Made by a program: the position numbers and the translations under genes. A stretch of 64,000 nucleotides of DNA from Oreohelix idahoensis (taxonomy: Eukaryota; Mollusca; Gastropoda; Stylommatophora; Oreohelicidae): positions 1 to 64,000 of the forward strand of contig JAMPIV010019067.1 in assembly GCA_024509875.1 (NCBI GenBank), written 5' to 3'. The notes below the pieces were generated by a model that did not search any database, was not told the DNA's origin, and saw nothing but the letters and a program-made list of their open reading frames with translations. Position 1 is the first letter of the stretch. Each line of letters opens with the position of its first letter. This document shows, in pieces, positions 28,995 through 40,142 of this stretch.

Positions 28995-29135
28995 CAACAC
29001 ACTTATATTTTCTTTTCTGTCGTCTAGTGTCATCCTTTATGTACAACGAGAACCTGTTAATTACCTTTATTTATTTACGTATTTACAGATTACAGTAAGT
29101 GTAATACAGCTAATCTACCAGATTACGGCAAGTGA
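28995..29135 (+). mobile_element. SINE body fragment fused to a piece of the 33-bp minisatellite
   Basis: 28999-29085 matches the SINE body found near 6350 and 27448 (TTTCTGTCGTCTAGTGTCAT). At 29086 it passes directly into about one and a half copies of the 33-bp unit (ATTACAGTAAGTGTAATACA). Confidence 0.65.
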
Positions 29136-29174
29136 AGTTTATTTAAGGTAAGATGGTAAAGGATCCCGTTACAC

Positions 29175-29430
29175 TCCTATTGAGGAATATTGGGAATACG
29201 GTATTAGGGCCGTATTGTCTTGACCATCGGCACACTAGGGGTGATGTGGTCAGCATCACGTCGGCCGCCTTTAACCTTCCCAGAGTTGTTGTGGTACCCA
29301 ATTCATGAGGTTGGGTCGACTCCGGAGCCGTTTATGGTCTAAAATATGCCATCTCAACTGGGAATGGAACCATGGACCACCGAGCTAGGAAGACAGTGCA
29401 CTAACCACTGCGTACCGCGGCTTACAAAGT
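29175..29430 (-). mobile_element. tRNA-derived SINE, minus strand
   Basis: On the minus strand the right end (about 29430) begins with a tRNA-like head containing GCAGTGGTTAGTGCACTG and a B-box-like GGTTCCATTCCC. The central part carries GGGTCGACC-flanking sequence and CACATCACCCCTAGTGTGCC, conserved-looking blocks of the type seen in invertebrate tRNA-SINE families. No duplication was identified. Confidence 0.6.
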
Positions 29431-29456
29431 GGATTTAAGTTAGACCACAATTTTAA

Positions 29457-29830
29457 AGTAAACAAGATACAGACTCTACTGTAGACTAGTGGGTTATGGT
29501 TCTTGTACCTGATCTATGCTAACAACTTTACAGTAAACAAGATACAGACTCTACTGTAGACTAGTGGGTTATGGTTCTTGTACCTGATCTATGCTGACAA
29601 TTCAAAGTAAGTGTAAACAAGATACATTTTCTGTAGACTAGTGAATTATGGTTCATCTACCTGATCTATGCTAACAATTTACAGTAAGTGCATACAAGAG
29701 ACTATTGGATTACCGTAGGCTTATTGAAGTTAGAACACATCCCTGATGTATTTACTGTAGACTACTGGGTTACGGTACATCTACCGGATCTATGCTAACA
29801 ATTTACAGTAAGCATCTTCAAGCTAGAACA
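29457..29830. repeat. 75-bp tandem repeat related to the 33-bp minisatellite
   Basis: Two nearly identical 75-bp units (29457-29531, 29532-29605) are followed by about three diverged ones. Each contains CTGTAGACTAGTGGGTTATG and a CCTGATCTATGCTAACAA block, and later units regain TTACAGTAAGTG, a hallmark of the 33-bp unit. Confidence 0.82.
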
Positions 29831-29934
29831 CATGATTAAAGTAAAAATTGTGCCATCTAGTTTCTCTTAAGCGTAAATATTATCCAGCCAGATTCCACAT
29901 TACGGTAAATGTAACTTTGTGAAGCTAGTATCCT

Positions 29935-30141
29935 AAAGTGATTATAACCCGAGCGTCCGATTGGCAGCATCGTTAGAGCGCTGACCTCAGTGGCATAAGT
30001 GCTGAGTTCCAAACATGTCTGTGGCGTCACTCTCCAGTTTACCCAGCTGTAAATGCGCATCTGACTGTGCTCTATAGTTAAGGAAGGCAAGGCAGCGAAG
30101 GACGTGGTGACTCACACCTCTCGATGCTGGACCTAGTATTG
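29935..30141 (+). mobile_element. SINE, 5' part, interrupted by Gypsy-2
   Basis: A tRNA-like head (TTGGCAGCATCGTTAGAGCG) is followed by a body ending at CGATGCTGGACCTAGTATTG, where the Gypsy-2 LTR begins. The body continues at 51444 after the element, ending GTTATGGGACTAACTTAACC near 51510. Confidence 0.65.
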
Positions 30142-32704
30142 TGTCGTAGATTTCAATAGGTGATTAAGAACAATGTTAGGTCCCTTCTGAATAGACCTGA
30201 CAAAGGTGATGACTCAGTGCGAGATAAGGTAAACAGATAGATTTCACTAATGAGTGGTGAAAAAGTAAAGGCTGTCCCTGGATTTGAGAAAACTTCTCTA
30301 GCCCAGCCTATCGGTTAAGACTAAAAAATATTGTTGGTGGATGTTGGGACGAGCTGACCAACACAGACAATACAGTTTATGTAAATTTTATTTACCGTAA
30401 GGAAAAACCACTTCACAACATATATATTATCATATATCGAATATAAAAAAAAAATCATAAGGGTACAGAATTAATACAGAAATAGACCAATAAGTATTAT
30501 CTCCCCCTGTTAATACAAGATCTCACAAAGAGAAGTTAATTAACCCCCAAAAGGTCAAAAGATTAGCACTATGGTATAGACTTTTGACTATACTGTAAAG
30601 AACAGAGTTTCTACGTTATTTTATTCTGAAATTGAACCGTATTAGCAGAACACAGAAAGAAATATACAAAGTGAGTACATGGATTATACAATAAAACTCA
30701 TTCCTGCTTTCTTTCTGTCCATACAACCGTGGACACGTTCATTCGTTCTTACCTAATACTTGATTTGCAACCTCTGGAACAATGTTTAGGACACGCGTAC
30801 ACAGCAAATCCAGTGTTATTTTGGCAAAGAAAACCCCAGCTCCTCAAAGACAGATTAAATCCACTTCTCTGGGGAACGTTCACTTTGTTATTTTTATTTA
30901 GGATTTCTGTTTATGTCACATTGATTAGTCCAGGTAAGAAATTTAACAGTGCTCACAGTGTCAGTAGCTTGAGATTTTCTGTACATAGGAATGTCAGGTC
31001 AGTAACTTCTCTCAGTATAAAAATTCCTTGTCACACCACAAATGGTCAAACGTCGGGAAATGTTAATGTTGGTGATGTCGCCACAACGGGCTGAATGCAA
31101 ATAAAATTGGTAAAAAGAAATCTGGATTTATAGGCCCAGTTACAAAGTCACTCTTAATGTTCTTTGGGTGGGTACTCTGTCTCTTTCTGGGTGTAAAACA
31201 CAAATCCAGACAGGTTTTACCTTGAAGACCCAGATACTAAGTAAAAAATGTTCTTTTATATGGATATTCTCAGATTTATATGGAAGCCGTAGGCTTAGAC
31301 CGCTGGTAGGTTTTGGGTTTGACCCAGTACTGTGTATAGGAAGAAAAAAAAATGCATACTACTTAACCATCATAGTATTCTCAATCCCATTCTAACCCGT
31401 GAAAAATATAATATTATTTATCCACTTCGGTTTTTTAACTTTAATTGAAATCCACAAGTGTATCCCATATTTTATCGTTTAATAAAAGTCCCCGTAAAAT
31501 AAATTCTAGTCATTTATAAAATTAATCATCATGAATTAGAAATAAATCCTCTACACCTCACGGTAGAAGAGGAACGACTAAGTAAGTAGAATTAGAAATA
31601 AATATATATTTTGTCAATAATCATAATGAACTGTGCTTGCACTAGTTTATTAAAATATCCCTTACTGATTTAAATAGCAATTAATTAAATCGACGCTACA
31701 GCCGCAACAATTTAGCTATAACTCATATTTAGTTCGCTAGTCAATTAGCACACAATAAAATCCCAGTGGAATATAATTGACGGACTTTGCCATTAAATCA
31801 CTCTACACAGAAAGATCGTAGTGAAATAAAATGACGGACTTAACAATTAAATCACTCAAACTTCTATTATGATATTTACCGCAAACACAGAAATTGAACT
31901 ACTCCAAATCGAAAATACTAAGAAATCCACTATAACAATGGTCTGGAATATCGAAGCTAGTAGGTTCTAGAAAAATCCGTGGGTACTGAATAATGGATTT
32001 TAAAAGCTGGAGAATATATATTAAATTTGCAGAACTTCGCTCAGACTCGTTACTTTTAACGCCTTCGCTCAGATTTCGGGCTTTTCGTCGGTCGATCTCC
32101 GAATCAGAGGAAAAATTCACGCTTTTACCGCTTGCAGACTCTGGCAATCAAGCGAAACCCGTCCTATGATCTGGCGATTCTCACCGTGTTTAATTACCTT
32201 CCAAACGAACGGATTCAGGGGGAGTAACTGTGATTATCTTCCCTTGGTTTCAGATTAAGTCCCCCTGGCCAATGTCTACCGAAAAATACGTTTCAACTTA
32301 TCGCCCCCTTTGTTTTTCTTCATTTAGCTTATCTCTTCCTTCTCTACAAATCCACCATCCCGGCCCCTCTCTACGCGTTCCGTTTACCTGTCTGATTGCA
32401 AACATTCTTCGTAGTTTATACGACATAGAGAAAAGAAAATGTGTGTGGCCAAATTAAGAGTTTGACATATATAGAGAAGTGTAGGGGTCTGCATTTAACA
32501 AATAGGTCTGTTGGTAAACATTCTTAAGGCAAATAGAGAAAATAAAATAAAATAGGCGTGCAAAATTAAGAAAGAGACAGATATCTGAGTGTAGGAGGGT
32601 TTTACGTTAACAAACCGTGTATGGCACATAAGGAAGCCGGTGAAAGACAGGTGAAAGAAAAATGTAGATGTTTGAAATCTAATTTCATATCATCCTCTGC
32701 CACA
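30142..32704 (-). repeat. Gypsy-2 left (3') LTR
   Basis: This 2.56-kb LTR matches 36632-37463 plus 48920-51443 with a few percent divergence. It is intact at the CCCCC site (about 30545-30550), where the right LTR carries the LTR-4 insertion. Its private difference is a 41-bp RTE-1 tail at 31548-31588. Confidence 0.88.
31548..31588 (+). mobile_element. 41-bp RTE-1 3'-end insertion in Gypsy-2 left LTR
   Basis: CCTCTACACCTCACGGTAG through to AAGTAAGTA is the very end of RTE-1 (compare 21639-21681). It is flanked by the exact 15-bp duplication GAATTAGAAATAAAT (31533-31547 and 31589-31603). The other LTR keeps the empty site near 49907. This is a real but extremely truncated insertion. Confidence 0.9.
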
Positions 32705-32725
32705 GACGTCCCCGCCTGAAGATAT
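32705..32725 (-). promoter_or_regulatory. Gypsy-2 polypurine tract
   Basis: On the minus strand AGGCGGGGACGTC directly precedes the LTR start TGTGGCAGAGG. Purine-rich G runs in this position prime plus-strand DNA synthesis in LTR retrotransposons. Confidence 0.65.
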
Positions 32726-32754
32726 GAAACCCTTTCATGTCTACTTTATGGAAA

Positions 32755-32868
32755 AAAGATTTCTATATCAGTAGCTTCCGGGTGACTGTTTTCTTCACTC
32801 TCATCTTCCTCCTCCTTCGTCGTCCAATTCCTACTCATGAAGTCTGCTCCAACGTTTTCTTTCTCTGG
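32755..32868 (-). pseudogene. Remnant of the RNase H C-terminus in Gypsy-2
   Basis: In one minus-strand frame, PEKENVGADFMSRNW is followed by an acidic tail and a stop near 32755. ENVGADFMSR corresponds to LNVGADFLSQ at the end of RNase H in Gypsy-1 and NVMADILSR in Gypsy-3, including the last catalytic aspartate. The integrase frame runs into this segment in another register, so RT and almost all of RNase H have been deleted between them. Confidence 0.72.
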
Positions 32869-34055
32869 AATGTATTCCGTGTGCGTTTGACAGAGTTTCG
32901 CCGAGTTTGACATCGTTGAAAGATTCCGTTTGTTTGCAGTGGAAATCCCCTGCCACTATCGTGATCTTCGTCAACTTCGGTAGCTATGGCGACCGCTAGG
33001 AGATATTCGGAGGACGGCACTGGTCTTCCCAAGTATTTCTTTAACAGTTTTACATGGTAGACTTTGTCCTTTCCTTTAATCAAGATCTGGTAGCTAGTTC
33101 TTGCTATCTTTTTATGGACGGTAAACGGCCCTTGCCATCCGATGCGTAGTTTGTTGTTCCCGGTTGGGAGTAGCAACAAAACTTTATTTCCTGGTTGCAA
33201 TTCTCTTTCTTTCGCGGCTTTCCTGTATCGGTTAGCGTGCTTTGCGCGTGTTCGCTTAAGGTTGGTCGTTGCTAGATCCCATTCTAGTTTCAACCTTTCC
33301 TTTAATTCCGACACATATTTACTGGCTGAGACGACTGTCTCATCAGCCTTCTGGTCTGTCAGGGACCAAAGTAAGGCTTCTAGCCGCCCCTTGATAGCTG
33401 TGTCGAATAAAAATGTAGCTGGGGGAAAACCCGTAGAGGCCTGTGGAACTTCCCTGTAGGAGAATAAGGCTGCAGGAATAAAAAGGTCCCAATCTTCAGA
33501 TTTCTCTTGTCCCAGTTTACTTAACATCATGTTGAGGCTTCCGTTAACACGTTCTGCCAACCGACTTTCCGCCGGATTATAAGGGCTTGTGTAGATGTGC
33601 TGGTTCCTCAAGATCTTAACGATCTCATCCATCAACAGGCTACGGTATTGGGATCCGTTATCCGTCAAAACGTGTTGAGGGAATCCCAACCGTGTAAAAC
33701 TCTGCACTAGGGCTTCTGAGACATACTTGGAATCCGTGCATGTTAGCGGTATAGCTTCTGCCCACAAAGTGCATGTGTCGACTAAAGTTAGGATGAACCT
33801 GTTCCTTCTTTTAGCCCTTTCTAAGGGTCCCAAAATGTCGATTACAACCCGTTCAAATGGTGTTCCCACTATTGGTATTTCACCCATGGAAACTGCGGGT
33901 GTCCAATGCTTGGGTGCCACACGTTGCCACGTGGTGCAGGATTTGACGTATCTGATAATATCAGAATTCATTCCTGGCCACCAATAGTGAGTCGATATTC
34001 GCTGATTTGTGGCGTTTTGTCCCATATGTCCGCTAAAGGGAAGAGAGTGCCCCAT
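32835..34055 (-). pseudogene. Gypsy-2 integrase
   Basis: This 406-codon frame encodes most of the integrase that inserts element DNA into the host genome. The zinc-binding part has His3 and His10 and Cys40, but the second cysteine is Trp43 (CTTWQ, where Gypsy-1 has CPECQ). The core has Asp73 (IDILGP), Asp132 (TDNGSQ) and Glu168 (LAERVN), so the DDE triad is present. A GPY/F module follows (LRIGWQGPF). The N-terminal part is in another frame toward 34146. The absent cysteine and lack of any RT suggest a defective copy. It could still be mobilised by a related element. Confidence 0.88.
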
Positions 34056-34146
34056 TTCTAAGATTTGGCTTCTGTACTGTTTTGGTACTAGGAACTGGTT
34101 ATGCCCTTGTTCAGGGTTGCCCGTTCTACGATAAAGTACACCATCC

Positions 34147-35899
34147 TTAGAAAAAACGGTCCCCTTTGTGTCTGGGGTCCTTAGCCATGGGCAGTTTCCT
34201 AAAGCAGGGCTTCAAAGTAGGGTCCTTTTGTTGCGCCTCTTTAAGTTCCTTAGGTAACAAGTTTGGCACAGACTCCCGTTCCTTCTTGGTTTGCCCTCTT
34301 GTGGTTACTGCTGCCACAATTAGCTCTTCCGGTTTCCCAATAAACACATATCTACCGCCAAGTATGACTGGGTAGATCGGGTCATCCATAACAGCCGCTT
34401 TAATCACACCTCTGACAAAATCAGAGTGTATCTCCACCAATGCGATGGGAAGCGTCATGGGTGCATCTCATTGAAAACTCCACAAAGTTTGACGGTTTCT
34501 CCTGTCTCTTGACCGGGTGTGACCAAGTGTCTTGTTACAGTGCAATCAAAGGACAAACCTGTATCAAACAAACAATATGTTGAAGTCCCGTTCAAAATAA
34601 CAGTACCTCGCGTTGAGTGCCTCTCCCCCTCAGATTGAGAATCACTGACATAAATTCTTCCTTGCGATACTGTTTGCAAGCATCCGATGCGTTTAGGATT
34701 GGTGTGCTCGCTCTGATCATATGTCCCGTGCGCATGGGTCTTTCCCCTGTCACCCTGTCCTTTCTGGCCGCGCTGCCATGTAGAACGGTTGGGTTGATAA
34801 GAATTGTTGGTGTTGGTGGGGTACTTGTTTTTATAGAATTTAGATTTCTCAGGAAGGGAATTCTGGGATACAGTTTCTCTGTGGTTATGGTGGTGAGAAG
34901 AGTAGGAAGACTGTTCTAGATTATTCTTCCGAGAAGGCTCTTCTGTCGGTTTACGTTTTGTGGCCGGCAGTTCGGCCAGCGCATTGTGATATCGCTCACT
35001 TTTCCAAATGTCTTCCAGCTTTTCTGCGCCTTGTTCCGCCAAAAATCTACGGGTGTGACTTGACAAAGTGTTCTTTATTTGTTTGGTTACAACGAACTCA
35101 TCAAGTCCTTCATAGGTAGAGGGAAGCTGTGAAAGCTCCAGGCACTTTGTCAAGTATCCCTTCGGAAGAGAAGAGAACTGGTGAAAAGTTTCAGTGCTCT
35201 CCTTTCTGCTGTTACGGAACAGTTGCAAAATTTTGCGAGCGTTCATTTCAAAACGCTCAAGTAAAGCCTTCTTCAACATGTCGAAATTGTCTTGTTGGCT
35301 GCTTTCCAGTTTCGCGTAAACATCATACGCACTACTTTTTAAAGCTTGAGAAAGCTTTACACACCAACGCAACCTCTCTAAATTGCACAGATTTGCTATT
35401 CTCTCAAATTTTTCTAGATAACAGTCTATTGTCTCATTGGGGCTTGGGAAGGATTCTTGGGCAAAAGACATAGCTGCTAGTTGAGGAGATTGAGTATTGG
35501 AAGGATCAGTTAGCTGTGATTGAGGTAGAGAGTCTCCATTGCTGGTGGAGGTAGAGGCAGCACCACGAGTTTGGACCTCTAGAGCTTTAAGAGCCAGTTC
35601 GTGCTGTCGTCGTTGCTCATTTTCTCTTTCCTCATGCTGTTTCTCCTTCTCTCTTTCCTCATGTTGTCTCTCCTTCTCTTTTCCTCATGCTGTCTCTCCT
35701 TCTCTCTTTCGTTCACCCTGCGAGCTTCCATTTCTGCCTCCATTTCCTTCTGTTCTAATTGACGATTTTCTGCTTCTTTCTTCTCTGCATTATATCTGTC
35801 AAGTTCTTCGTTGACAAATGCTTTCGCTTCATCTCCCTGTAATCCCTCTTCCCTTGCTTCCTCTCTGAGCATTTGCCTAAACTTTGCACGCTCTGCCAT
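34147..35899 (-). pseudogene. Gypsy-2 Gag and protease, frameshifted
   Basis: The Gag start is best placed at the ATG at 35897-35899 (MAERAKFR). A Glu/Lys/Arg-rich coiled-coil leader follows to about 35579. The frame shifts and continues at 35471 with the capsid region (ERIANLCNLERLRWCVKLSQ) and a SCAN-like segment (FHQFSSLPKGYLTKCLEL to FLAEQGAEKLEDIW). No CCHC zinc knuckle is visible, unlike Gypsy-1. The protease has CLFDTGLSFD (catalytic DTG, near 34560), then shifts frame at about 34458 and continues to 34147 with YPVILGGRYVFIG, the flap and C-terminal region. Confidence 0.82.
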
Positions 35900-36602
35900 T
35901 GTAAATAGCTGACTGAGTCTTACCCGAGAAAGAAAGAAGAAAAAAGGATACACTGGTTCCCTAATTAAGAGAAAAATACAGAAAAGAAAATACTGTTACT
36001 AACCTGAGATACCTCCTCCTTATTTTCAGTTATCTAAACTATCGCTGCTATTATCTGGCAATAAAGGCTCCTAATGCAAACGACTACGCCAAATAAATGG
36101 TAGATCAGACCAATCAACTGACAAAAAAATATCTACTACAGTAGAAAAAAAAAAAAAAAAATTATATTTCACAATTTAAAAAAAAAAGTTTAAGGAGAAA
36201 AAAAAATTCCCTAAGTTCTAAGTCCACCTACAAGTTCACCCCTGAAGTCAGTGAGGGTAAGGGAGGCAATTAACTGGACGTAGTAGTCCGAACGCGCTCC
36301 ATAGCTTAGCTCTAAACACATCTGCTTCATAAAAACCCTGTGACTGTTACACAATCACACGCTACCAGCGGCCTTGTATTACAAAATCAATACATAACAT
36401 AACTCCGACAAAGATCACCCTGTAAATCAGATTGTATATATACTCTAACAATGCTGTGGAAAAACAATTGTTATATTTGTGTGGTCAGCAAGCCAATAAC
36501 TAGATCGTTTATCTAGGGGAATATTATTTTTTAATTATACTAAATCTCACGAGACTATCACAATCTTGCTCTATCTAGACTAAAGAAAATCTTTCCAGAT
36601 TA

Positions 36603-36631
36603 AAATTCAATCCTACGGACGAGCCGACATT
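36603..36631 (-). promoter_or_regulatory. Gypsy-2 primer-binding site
   Basis: Just inside the right LTR, the minus strand reads TGTCGGCTCGTCCGTAGGAT. The GGCTCGTCCG core resembles a tRNA-Pro-type primer-binding site known from murine gammaretroviruses. It is offset by two bases from the LTR end. Confidence 0.5.
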
Positions 36632-37463
<832 letters not shown>

Positions 37464-38041
37464 TGTTGCGCACATATTTTGGTGGCACGGATTACGCATA
37501 CATATGTAAAATGTATTTAATTGTCTGATAAAAATATATTTATCTTTGATGCACGTTTTTCGGTCTTGAGGGACAGAACTCAGATTAGGCGATGGGTATT
37601 CATTCTGTGAGTTATCGCTCTTTGTATCGTTCCTGAAAGTCGAACTCGGCGGAGGAATTTAGACTTACTTTGATCTATTCTATGTTTGGTTAGGAATAGA
37701 TTGTTATTGCTTCAGAATGTCTATGGCCCGAATCTATGTGTAGTTCTTGTCTATGTAGGACAAGTATGTCCTATAGCTTGATATCTTTGTATGTTTATGT
37801 CGAACTATTTTCCTTGTACTGTACTTTAGGGTTCAGATGCTTTTCGGCGGATGAAGATACGTTAGGGAGTTCTTCGGTGATGTAGAAGCCTATGGCGGGA
37901 GTCATGTCTTAAGACCTGCCCAAAGTTTGTGATCTCTTCAATTTATCTTGGGGACGAAGATAGTTTCTTCCAGGATTGTTTAGTCTATGAATTCCCCAGT
38001 GGTGATTCAATAACGCCGGGAGAGCGTTTGTGCTTGCTAGT
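37464..38041 (+). mobile_element. LTR-4 solo LTR, left part
   Basis: This starts TGTTGCGCACATATTTTGG right after CCCCC. With 47899-48914 it gives about 1.6 kb that begins TG, ends CA and is flanked by CCCCC on both sides (37459-37463 and 48915-48919). The intact Gypsy-2 LTR has a single CCCCC at that point. The ends resemble, in opposite orientation, those of the Gypsy-3 LTR (TGTTACGCAC and TTATCA), so it looks like a solo LTR of a related family. Confidence 0.75.
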
Positions 38042-39374
38042 TGATAAGGGTGGAATTAGGATGCCGTCAAATTACCACCTCTATCGACACCAGGTATTAC
38101 AATGCAAGATGTGGGTGTCTTATCTGGTTTAGATTGTTGCGGTGTGTGTGTTGCAGTAGAACAGTTCAGGGTACACCACAGGCAACATGACGTGTAGAGT
38201 CATAAAAATGGTAACTTCGCTTTAGGTTTATACCATTTATTGCACGCCACAAAACAGTCATGATACTTATGTTATCATCAGCATAGTATAACGAATGCAG
38301 CATTCAAACTCATGTTAACTGACAGTCATGTAGAAGTCAATACTCAATAGTTGTATGGAAAACAAATATCATAGCGAAGCGTGATAAATAATACATATAA
38401 CTTCTGCAACCGTGGTCAGCTGCAGATCCTTAATGTTCATAGACAATAATAATTATTCCTTCCTGATGCTAGCAGATCAGATGTATACAATACGTCCGTT
38501 TACTGTCTGCACGTGAGTAGCATACATGGATTACAGGTCAGCTCGACCTTTATAACCTTCCTAAGTCTAACCATCTGACTTGGACGTGATCTCTGATATA
38601 ACGAATCCTGGAACACAGACAATAGTCTTGTTGGTCTAGAGCGACCCATAGATATATAACTAGTTCAGGTATAAAGATACCGGTGACTTAATCCTAGTCA
38701 AAGTACCTCTCCATTTTGAATCACACAGGCGAGCAAAAAGGCGACAAAATGACGAACCTCTAGATAATAGCCTAAAGTTCGATACAAGAGGAATTACCTT
38801 ATTTCGGAAAATCAACCATGAACATATGCCTCCAGGCAGGCTTGAATAATACGGGGAAATAGTCTAGTTAGCTAACTAACTCACAAAGACAATGTATTTC
38901 CCTCAGAGAATCACAAGACGCAGTCGCGTCCGCTCGCTAATCAGTCCATTTCTCAACTCCCCGACCTGGGCGGAACAACAAACGACAACCAAGTCGAGAC
39001 ATGCGCAGAGTGACAATCTCTGAGTCGCTGTTCACAATAAGACGATTCTAAGAACATTCGAGATAAAAGTCTTACACAGTCGCGCCTTTTATGGACATGA
39101 ACAGAAACGTTAAGAAAGGTTTCAAACATCTACAACAGTTGACTGATACTACCAAATAAGGAGATATGGTCACGCTTCGTTCAAGACATTATAGACCGAA
39201 CGTGTCTCTATACAAGAGGAGGTAAACTCATAAAAAATAGCAGTATCGATATTTCGGGTTCTGTCCCTTTGACCATAAAATATACATAACATGCATTTCA
39301 GTCAAATAATGATCATACATACGAAAAACGATCATACAAAGACTTTGGAAAAAAGTAATTATTTGTGCGTAACA
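38042..39374 (-). repeat. Gypsy-3 left (3') LTR
   Basis: 1333 bp, starting TGATAAGGGTGGAATTAGG and ending TTTGTGCGTAACA. Differences from the right LTR include single substitutions near 38608, 38765, 39255 and 39288. On the minus strand it is preceded by a purine/G-rich CCCGGGAGGGTGCGGTAA polypurine-tract candidate (39375-39392). Confidence 0.93.
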
Positions 39375-40142
39375 TTACCGCACCCTCCCGGGAAAAAAAA
39401 AATGAAACATTTTTTTTTTTTTAAATCCTGGAGCCGGAAAAATCTAGGCTCCTAACGCACGTATGATGCGCGGATATACCTAACAAAATAGCTCAACAAT
39501 TGGAGCGAAACTGAGATCATATCCCAGGTCCTTAGAGAAAAATTTATCTAAGTATACGCGTATATATCCCAGGAAGGTGCCACCAACACAAACCACAATG
39601 CTGGCAACATCATAATAAAAGTCAAATTATTCTCATACCAATATATGAAATCAAATATATTATTATGATATCATACAATGTGTTGCAAATAGCGGTGTAA
39701 TATATTAATATACCGCACTATTTTATTACATTATGTAATGCATCAGTAACTAATAAGTAATACATGTGTTGATCTTCGTTGACACAAAACATTCAATAGA
39801 AGAAGATGTGGACATCATCCGCTCCCAATCTAGGACAGGACTTGATATACTCAAAGTTCCACAATGGACACAATCTCGCATCTTCAATGATGTGCTGCGA
39901 AAATATCAATAACACAAATCTTAAAGACAACTGGTAAATCTCTCAATACAATCCTGAAAATAATTTATTTAAATGTGGCCGAGTGATCTTTTGGCCCGTA
40001 TATCACTAACTAAGCCTTCTTAGATAATTACATGGAACAATGTTATAAATTCCCCCTCAAAAAAGTGAGAAAAAAAAATCTACTAACATGTCATTATAAC
40101 ATTGGACTGTATATCAGGAAATATATATATATGACAGAAGAA
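39375..40142 (-). other. Gypsy-3 3' untranslated region and polypurine tract
   Basis: About 770 bp lie between the RNase H stop and the 3' LTR. The only signal is the polypurine-tract candidate beside the LTR. Otherwise A/T-rich, with short poly-T/poly-A runs. Confidence 0.6.

Noticed and set aside
30729..31094. A 121-codon frame conserved in both Gypsy-2 LTRs (also 49100-49474)
   Set aside because: It starts with GTG in one copy, lies antisense inside an LTR, and its conservation is explained by overall LTR identity. No domain is recognisable.
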